A stretch of DNA of 11,432 nucleotides, taken from contig DOIX01000019.1 in assembly GCA_003511885.1 (NCBI GenBank), forward strand, positions 74,992 to 86,423, read 5' to 3'. Below are positions 7,224 to 11,432 of this stretch, piece by piece (positions within the stretch are counted from its first letter, which is position 1; each line of letters begins with the position of its first letter). This DNA is from Cyanobacteria bacterium UBA11153 (GTDB lineage Bacteria; Cyanobacteriota; Cyanobacteriia; Cyanobacteriales; Coleofasciculaceae). The notes beneath the pieces were generated by a model. It searched no databases. It saw only the letters and a program-made list of their open reading frames with translations, and had not been told where the DNA came from. A program made the position numbers and the translations under genes.

Positions 7224-7274
7224 TCTGTTTTTCGTAAATTATGAGGCAGATTTTTTATTCCCAGTACCCAATTA

Positions 7275-7309
7275 ACCATTACCCATTAGCAATTAGCAAT
7301 TAGCCATTA
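7275..7309. repeat. Degenerate heptamer tandem repeat (GCAATTA type)
   Basis: Five consecutive 7-nt units: ACCATTA, CCCATTA, GCAATTA, GCAATTA, GCCATTA. The array ends 4 nt before the stop codon of permease 1. Confidence 0.75.
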
Positions 7310-7313
7310 CCTA

Positions 7314-8402
7314 TCAAGCAATAGCTTCTGATTTGTTACTACTAACTACCTCTCTATCTTTGAAAATTGCCAAACGTCCGTATAGTGATTCACTATAAAG
7401 CACTGCTAGAAAAACTAATCCCTGAAATACTAAGATAGTAGCATCGGGTAATTCATGTACCCGCTGTAAAATTCCACCACTAGCGAGAATTCCACCGAGT
7501 AAAATTGCCACTACAGCAGCAGCAAGAGGATTATGTCTGGCAATAAATGCTACTAAAATACCACTATAACCATAGTTAGCATTTAAAGAAGCATTCGCTC
7601 TACCTTGTACAGCAGCAATTTCCACCATTCCTGCTAATCCCGCACAAGAGCCAGCTAAAAAACAAATTGCCATTGTTAGTTTACCTACAGGCAATCCAGC
7701 AATGCGGGCTGCCCGAATATTTCCGCCAGCAGTGCGAGCCGCAAAGCCAAATGTGGTACGCTGAATCAAGAAATAGGCGATCGCACAAGCAATTAAACCA
7801 TAAATCAAACCATAGTGAATGCGACTGTCCCCGATTTTGCCTAACATATTAATATCGGCAATGGGATAAGATGATGGTTTATTCAGGGAACTAGGATCTT
7901 TCCAAGGACCGCTGACTAAATGGTTTAAAAGTGCGATCGCAATATAATTCAGGAGCAAACTACTAATTGTCTCATTAACTGCTCGATAATGACGTAATGC
8001 TCCTACAGCCCCAATCCAAATACCGCCACAAATAATTCCTGCGACAGCCATCCCAATTTGGACAACTACAGGTGGCGCATTGGTTGATAAAGTTAATCCA
8101 GCCGCTACAGCACCCAATCCGCCAATGACAAATGCACCCTCATTGCCAATAATCATCAATCCTAAACGGGCTGGCAACGCCGTACAGAGAGAAGTTAGCA
8201 TGAGAGGGGAAGCCCTAATTAAGGTATTTTGGAAAGAAAACCAACTACCAAAAGCCGCCTTATAAATTGAGCCATAAACCTCATAAGGATTAGCACCTGC
8301 GGCGGCACAAAATATACCAAATAAAACCAATGAAAATAAAAGAGCAAAGAGAGGAATGCAAACCGCTTCCAAACTGCGACGGTAATTGTGAGAGTTAATC
8401 AT
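7314..8402 (-). CDS. ABC importer permease 1 (NupP/YufP type, BPD_transp_2 family)
   Basis: A 362-residue inner-membrane permease, the longer half of the importer heterodimer. A hydrophobic N-terminal segment (about 14-36) is followed by further membrane spans. Family marks are GNEGAFVIGG (86-95), NETISSLLLNYIA (143-155), the cytoplasmic coupling segment RTAGGNIRAARIAGLPV (223-239), and GYSGILVAFIARHNPLAA (278-295). It follows the binding-protein gene by 72 nt, the usual order in BMP-type operons. The junction contains a heptamer array and no clear Shine-Dalgarno before ATG 8402, so translation initiation may be weak. Transport of nucleosides is the textbook role for this subfamily; biuret-type ureide uptake is inferred from the hydrolases in the same gene string. 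Confidence 0.92.
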   Translation of the reverse strand: MINSHNYRRSLEAVCIPLFALLFSLVLFGIFCAAAGANPYEVYGSIYKAAFGSWFSFQNTLIRASPLMLTSLCTALPARLGLMIIGNEGAFVIGGLGAVAAGLTLSTNAPPVVVQIGMAVAGIICGGIWIGAVGALRHYRAVNETISSLLLNYIAIALLNHLVSGPWKDPSSLNKPSSYPIADINMLGKIGDSRIHYGLIYGLIACAIAYFLIQRTTFGFAARTAGGNIRAARIAGLPVGKLTMAICFLAGSCAGLAGMVEIAAVQGRANASLNANYGYSGILVAFIARHNPLAAAVVAILLGGILASGGILQRVHELPDATILVFQGLVFLAVLYSESLYGRLAIFKDREVVSSNKSEAIA

Positions 8403-8443
8403 GAAGATTAAGGAGTAATGAGCGGTGGTTCAGAAATGACCAA

Positions 8444-8478
8444 TGACTAATAACCAATGACTAATGACTAATCACTAA
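8444..8478. repeat. Heptamer repeat (TGACTAA type) between the binding-protein and permease 1 genes
   Basis: TGACTAA occurs at 8444-8450, 8458-8464 and 8465-8471, with TCACTAA at 8472-8478 and an imperfect unit at 8451-8457. The last unit overlaps the binding-protein stop codon (8475-8477), so part of the array is coding sequence. Confidence 0.75.
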
Positions 8479-9653
8479 ACCTTACCAATAACACCATCAA
8501 CCAACCAATTCATCTTTTCCAATTCCGGATCTTGCTGTTTGTATTCCTTATCTGCCGCAATAATTACTTTCCCACTATTGTCTTTAATTGCCCCCTTATA
8601 AATCACCATGCTACCATCAAGGAACTTTGCTTTAGCTGCTTCTGCTTCCTTTTTCGCTTTGTCACTAACTGTGGTGCTGTATGGAGACAACTTTAAAAAT
8701 CCTTCCTTAAAACCACCTCTGACTAAATGAGGAATACCCCCATTGGTTGTCGTTTTACCAGCTTTTAACATTTCCGCATATTTAGTGTAAACAGTTGTCC
8801 AATCCCACTCAGCACCAGTTAAATATCCTTTCGGGGAAAGTGCGGATTGATTAGCATGATAACCGCTAGCAAAAATACCGCGTTTTTCCGCAGTTTCGAC
8901 AATTACTTTGGGGCTATCTACGTGAGCAGTTAGCACATCAATACCTTGATCTGCCATACTATTGGCAGCTTCAGCTTCTTTAACAGGTAAAGCCCAATCT
9001 CCGGTGAAAACTACCTGAGTAGTAACTTTTGGATTAACGCTACGTGCCCCCAAAGTGAAACTATTAATATTGCGCAATACTTGAGGAATAGGTTTAGCCG
9101 CAATAAAACCTAATTTACTACTCTTAGAAGTTAGTCCAGCCACAATTCCTGCTACATATTGAGCTTCATCAATGTAGCCAAAATAAGTACCAACATTCTT
9201 AGGATGTTTCCCTTCTACATACAAGCCACCACAGTGTAAGAATTGCACATCAGGATAATCTTGGGCAACTTTGATAACATGAGGATCGAAGTAGCCGAAA
9301 GAAGTGGGAAATATCACAGTTGCCCCATCCTGTTCGATCATACTCCGCATTGCTTCCTGTACCTCTGTAGTTTCTGGTACACTAGCTTGTTCAACAATTT
9401 TCACACCAGGGATTTTAGCAATACCTGCTGCACCTTCTGCATGGGCTTGATTGTAGCCATAGTCATCTTTAGCACCCACGTAGATAAAGCCGATAACCAG
9501 TGGCTTACCTCCTGTGCCTTCTGTGCCCGAATCCGCTTTACTCCCAGTAGTTGAAGAGCATCCAGTGCCGAATTTTGAGGTAACACCAAACGCTGTAGTG
9601 GCTAAAATACCACGAATAACCTGACGACGAGATAGATGTGGAAACCTGCTCAC
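8475..9653 (-). CDS. BMP/PnrA-family ABC transporter solute-binding protein with Tat-type signal
   Basis: A periplasmic binding protein of the BMP (Bmp/Med/PnrA) family, about 392 residues from the start chosen here. The N-terminus has a twin-arginine motif (SRRQVIRG), a hydrophobic stretch and then Cys32 in GTGC, which could be lipidated, although the lipobox lacks the usual Leu at -3. The two-lobed domain follows, beginning at VIGFIYVGAKDDYGYN. Later marks are HCGG, VGTYFGYIDEAQYVAG, GFIAAKPIPQV, GYHANQ and GAEWDW. It would capture the solute for the two permeases and the ATPase downstream. Start choice: GTG 9653 lies 11 nt from AGGAG (9665-9669), while TTG 9662 would be only 2 nt away; the latter adds three residues. 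PnrA relatives bind nucleosides or purines. With biuH and a paralogue in the same gene string, a ureide ligand is plausible. A GTA-N8-TAC box lies about 140 nt upstream. Confidence 0.92.
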   Translation of the reverse strand: MSRFPHLSRRQVIRGILATTAFGVTSKFGTGCSSTTGSKADSGTEGTGGKPLVIGFIYVGAKDDYGYNQAHAEGAAGIAKIPGVKIVEQASVPETTEVQEAMRSMIEQDGATVIFPTSFGYFDPHVIKVAQDYPDVQFLHCGGLYVEGKHPKNVGTYFGYIDEAQYVAGIVAGLTSKSSKLGFIAAKPIPQVLRNINSFTLGARSVNPKVTTQVVFTGDWALPVKEAEAANSMADQGIDVLTAHVDSPKVIVETAEKRGIFASGYHANQSALSPKGYLTGAEWDWTTVYTKYAEMLKAGKTTTNGGIPHLVRGGFKEGFLKLSPYSTTVSDKAKKEAEAAKAKFLDGSMVIYKGAIKDNSGKVIIAADKEYKQQDPELEKMNWLVDGVIGKV

Positions 9654-9662
9654 TAGTTGCAA

Positions 9663-9669
9663 CTCTCCT
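9663..9669 (-). promoter_or_regulatory. Ribosome-binding site that decides the binding-protein start
   Basis: AGGAGAG on the minus strand. It abuts TTG 9662, which is too close for efficient initiation, but sits at a workable distance from GTG 9653 (9-11 nt depending on pairing). It therefore favours the GTG start. Confidence 0.55.
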
Positions 9670-9790
9670 AACGAAAGGATGAAGGATGGTTTCTCTTGCT
9701 TTTTAATACAGGTGAGATTAGCAGTATTATTCAGTTTTTAGGGTAAGAAAAAGTTCGGAAAAGGTGCGATCGAAGTGAGGATAATGTAAT

Positions 9791-9812
9791 CTAAGTAACA
9801 AACTTTACTTAG
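9791..9812. promoter_or_regulatory. Putative NtcA-binding site in the divergent intergenic region
   Basis: A perfect GTA-N8-TAC (9795-9808, GTAACAAACTTTAC) lies inside a perfect inverted repeat CTAAGTAA-N6-TTACTTAG (9791-9812). GTA-N8-TAC is the consensus of NtcA, the global nitrogen regulator of cyanobacteria. The site is about 140 nt upstream of the binding-protein start and 131 nt upstream of the NB-ARC gene. A TAN3T -10 box at the usual 20-24 nt was not found on either strand, so which gene it controls, and whether NtcA activates or represses, is open. Confidence 0.5.
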
Positions 9813-9859
9813 GGAAGACTTTAGACTTAGATCCCAGAGTTCTGCAAAAGTTAAGAGAG

Positions 9860-9896
9860 CCAGATCCCCGACTCCTTGAAGAAGTCGGGGATCTGG
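9860..9896. repeat. Long hairpin of a dispersed palindromic repeat type
   Basis: Perfect 14-bp arms CCAGATCCCCGACT (9860-9873) and AGTCGGGGATCTGG (9883-9896) with a 9-nt loop. One C-A mismatch inside the loop separates three more pairs, so the original was probably an almost perfect palindrome. From memory, AGATCCCCGACTTCTT and its complement are scattered through many cyanobacterial genomes. It starts 47 nt before the NB-ARC start codon and would lie in its 5' leader. Confidence 0.7.
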
Positions 9897-9943
9897 AGTA
9901 GAGGATTTGGGCAGACTATCTTAATAGAGCTTTTTTTGACATT

Positions 9944-11320
9944 ATGAATAACGAAGAAGCATTAGGAATTGTTGAAACAACCTTAAGAGAGCAACATTTA
10001 AGCAAATTACAAGTTATGGTATTTCGCCAAGCTTGGGAAGAACAGTCTTATTATGCGATCGCCAAAACCTCTGGCTATGAGGTGGGTTATGTGAAACAGA
10101 CGGGTTCCCAGCTATGGCAATTACTTTCCCAAGCCTTCGGCGAAAAGGTAACCAAAAGTAATCTTCAGTTAGTCTTAAAGCGCAAAGCCAAAGAGTTAGA
10201 TCGTAAATCATCGGTGGTTAAAATTAGTCATAATTCATCACCCATTAAACATTATCCAGTTCAAATAGATTGGGGAGATGCCCCAGATATAGCCCCATTT
10301 TATGGACGAAATGAAGAACTAAGCACTCTCAAAAAGTGGATTCTACAAGATGGTTGCCGATTGGTGGGTTTATTTGGTATGGGTGGTATTGGCAAAACTT
10401 CTTTATCTGTGAAGCTAGCCAGAGAGATTCAAGGTGAATTCGACTATGTAATCTGGCGCAGTCTTCATCGTGCGCCACCCTTTGAGGAATTCTTAGAAGA
10501 ATTAATTCAATCCTTGACAATATCCCAAGACATAAAACTATCTCATAATTTTAACCACCTTATTTTACAACTATTGACTTGCTTACGAATGCACCGTTGC
10601 CTGGTAGTATTGGATAATATTGAGACAATTCTCGCACCGTGCGATCGCAGTGGTGGTTATTTACCTGGGTATGAAGGATATGGTCAACTATTGAAATGTT
10701 TAGGGGAAACGAATCATCAAAGTACTATCCTCTTAACCAGTCGGGAAAAACTGCAAGAAATTGCGTTAATTGAAGGTAAATTTAACCCAATTCGCTCAAT
10801 GGTATTAACTGGTTTATCTGAAAAAGCCATCCAAGATATCTTGAGGATTAAGGGGGACTTTTTTGCTTCAACTGAGGAATGGGCAGTTTTAGTTGAACGC
10901 TATGGAGGTAATCCTTTTACCTTAAAGATAGTCGCTGGTACTATTCAGTATTTATTTAATAGTAGTATCCCCAATTTTCTGGAATCCTTGGAAGAAGATA
11001 CTTCAGTTTTTGGAGATATTCGCTATTTATTGGCATCCCAAATGGAACGGTTATCAGATTTAGAATCCGAAATTGTGTATTGGTTATCAATCGCTCAAAA
11101 ACCAGTCACATTTTCCGAATTACGAACAGACTTTGTACCACAAGTATCTCTGGCTGATTTCCTGGAAGCATTAACATCTTTAGAACGGCGATCTCTCCTG
11201 GAAAAAGTGACATCTACAATTAAGAAAAAAACTCAAACTCTCTTTACCCTCAAACCTCTCCTCATGGACTACATAAGTAACAGATTGCAGGAAGAGTTTC
11301 TCCAGAAATTATACAGCTAG
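9944..11320 (+). CDS. HTH plus NB-ARC (STAND) NTPase without C-terminal sensor repeats
   Basis: A 458-residue predicted cytoplasmic signalling ATPase. Residues about 18-80 form the HTH-like N-domain found on cyanobacterial vWA-MoxR-associated and WD40-NB-ARC proteins (LSKLQVMVFRQAWEEQSYYA, then QLWQLLSQAFGEKVT). The NB-ARC module starts at FYGRNEEL (119-126). It has Walker A GMGGIGKTS (145-153), Walker B CLVVLDNIET (219-228), a sensor Arg in LLTSRE (263-268) and the GLPL-like GGNPFTLKIVAG (321-332). A winged-helix part runs to about 445. The protein then ends at LYS, where relatives usually enter WD40 or TPR repeats. Past the TAG (11318-11320) the same frame runs only 11 codons to TGA, with no repeat-like sequence. 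It is either a natural short form or a truncation. It is divergent from the biuret cluster and probably unrelated to it. Relatives act in regulated stress or conflict signalling. ATG 9944 lacks a clear Shine-Dalgarno. Confidence 0.85.
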   Translation: MNNEEALGIVETTLREQHLSKLQVMVFRQAWEEQSYYAIAKTSGYEVGYVKQTGSQLWQLLSQAFGEKVTKSNLQLVLKRKAKELDRKSSVVKISHNSSPIKHYPVQIDWGDAPDIAPFYGRNEELSTLKKWILQDGCRLVGLFGMGGIGKTSLSVKLAREIQGEFDYVIWRSLHRAPPFEEFLEELIQSLTISQDIKLSHNFNHLILQLLTCLRMHRCLVVLDNIETILAPCDRSGGYLPGYEGYGQLLKCLGETNHQSTILLTSREKLQEIALIEGKFNPIRSMVLTGLSEKAIQDILRIKGDFFASTEEWAVLVERYGGNPFTLKIVAGTIQYLFNSSIPNFLESLEEDTSVFGDIRYLLASQMERLSDLESEIVYWLSIAQKPVTFSELRTDFVPQVSLADFLEALTSLERRSLLEKVTSTIKKKTQTLFTLKPLLMDYISNRLQEEFLQKLYS

Positions 11321-11432
11321 GGACTGGGGAAGAAATCTGTAAAATCAAGGGTTTGAGGAATTGAGAATGTCCTAACTGTCCTGGCGGTTGCTATAGTTAA
11401 GTATTTGGCGATTGAGGCTAAGAAAATATAAA
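11321..11432. other. Right-end stretch with no recognised feature
   Basis: 112 nt after the NB-ARC stop codon. I see no open frame of note, no strong hairpin with a T-run and no repeat array. Confidence 0.5.

Larger units (their letters stand above)
6959..7313. other. Gene-free 355-nt gap between the two permease genes, rich in repeats
   Basis: No credible gene is present. From left to right it holds the permease 2 ribosome-binding site, a GGGAATT heptamer array, two copies of a 56-bp repeat, an inverted relative of that repeat, and a second heptamer array that stops just before the permease 1 stop codon. Two tightly co-functioning permease genes would normally almost touch, so this gap was probably widened by repeat insertion. 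I could not pick out a convincing promoter. Confidence 0.7.

Noticed and set aside
7019..7309. CRISPR array
   Set aside because: Units are 7 nt, contiguous and degenerate, with no spacers; the 56-bp copies are only two and lack regular spacing.
9243..9589. Small open frames on either strand within the binding-protein gene
   Set aside because: They lie wholly inside a well-supported gene, show no family features and have low-complexity or cysteine-rich translations typical of out-of-frame reading.
3254..9653. Assigning the importer as a nucleoside transporter (NupNOPQ-like)
   Set aside because: The family similarity is real, but the interleaved hydrolase genes point to a different solute, so I kept only the family name and gave no gene symbols.
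9663..9943. Riboswitch (guanidine-type) in the leader of the cluster
   Set aside because: A guanidine or urea-related riboswitch was considered because of the pathway. I could not find a matching conserved core, and the only strong hairpin (9860-9896) is a dispersed repeat.
11318..11360. Frameshift hiding a WD40 extension of the NB-ARC protein
   Set aside because: Reading past the stop in the same frame gives 11 residues and no repeat motif; nothing WD40-like is evident in the remaining 112 nt, though the window ends too soon to exclude it.

Overview
The window looks like chromosomal DNA of a cyanobacterium, probably a filamentous one. Five copies of the HIP1 octamer GCGATCGC are present (5747-5754, 7777-7784, 7933-7940, 10055-10062, 10641-10648). 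The porin has the SLH plus coiled-coil plus barrel layout typical of cyanobacteria. The intergenic regions are full of heptamer tandem repeats and small palindromic elements, and one gene encodes an NB-ARC protein with the N-terminal HTH seen in many cyanobacterial signalling NTPases.

Positions 139-9653 hold nine genes, all on the minus strand, read from right to left. In transcription order they are: a BMP/PnrA-type solute-binding protein with a Tat-like signal (8475-9653), two BPD_transp_2 permeases (7314-8402 and 6032-6958), a free-standing allophanate-hydrolase C-terminal domain (5530-5934), a biuret hydrolase BiuH (4844-5527), a double-domain ABC ATPase (3254-4801), a small cupin (2892-3254), a second BiuH-like cysteine hydrolase that could be a triuret hydrolase (2030-2704), and an SLH-OprB porin (139-1998). 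Catabolic genes sit between the permeases and the ATPase. Several junctions are tight: a 2-nt gap, a 1-nt stop/start overlap and a 31-nt gap. This points to one functional unit.

The inferred role is nitrogen scavenging. The porin would let the solute across the outer membrane, the ABC importer would take it across the inner membrane, the second hydrolase might act on triuret or a related ureide, and BiuH would split biuret into allophanate and ammonia. The AH_C protein may act on a product of allophanate breakdown. No amidase domain of allophanate hydrolase is in the window, so complete release of nitrogen needs an enzyme encoded elsewhere or an unknown step. A perfect GTA-N8-TAC NtcA-type box inside an 8+8-bp palindrome (9791-9812) lies upstream of the binding-protein gene and fits nitrogen control.

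The intergenic regions carry a TIR-bounded element with four hairpins (2760-2890), a 67-bp palindromic element (5953-6019), three degenerate heptamer arrays (about 7019-7060, 7275-7309, 8444-8478), a duplicated 56-bp repeat (7057-7173), a large inverted repeat after the porin (46-112) and a long hairpin (9860-9896). On the right, divergently transcribed, is a 458-residue HTH plus NB-ARC NTPase (9944-11320). It stops where relatives usually continue into WD40 or other repeats. The ends (1-41 and 11321-11432) hold nothing I recognise.
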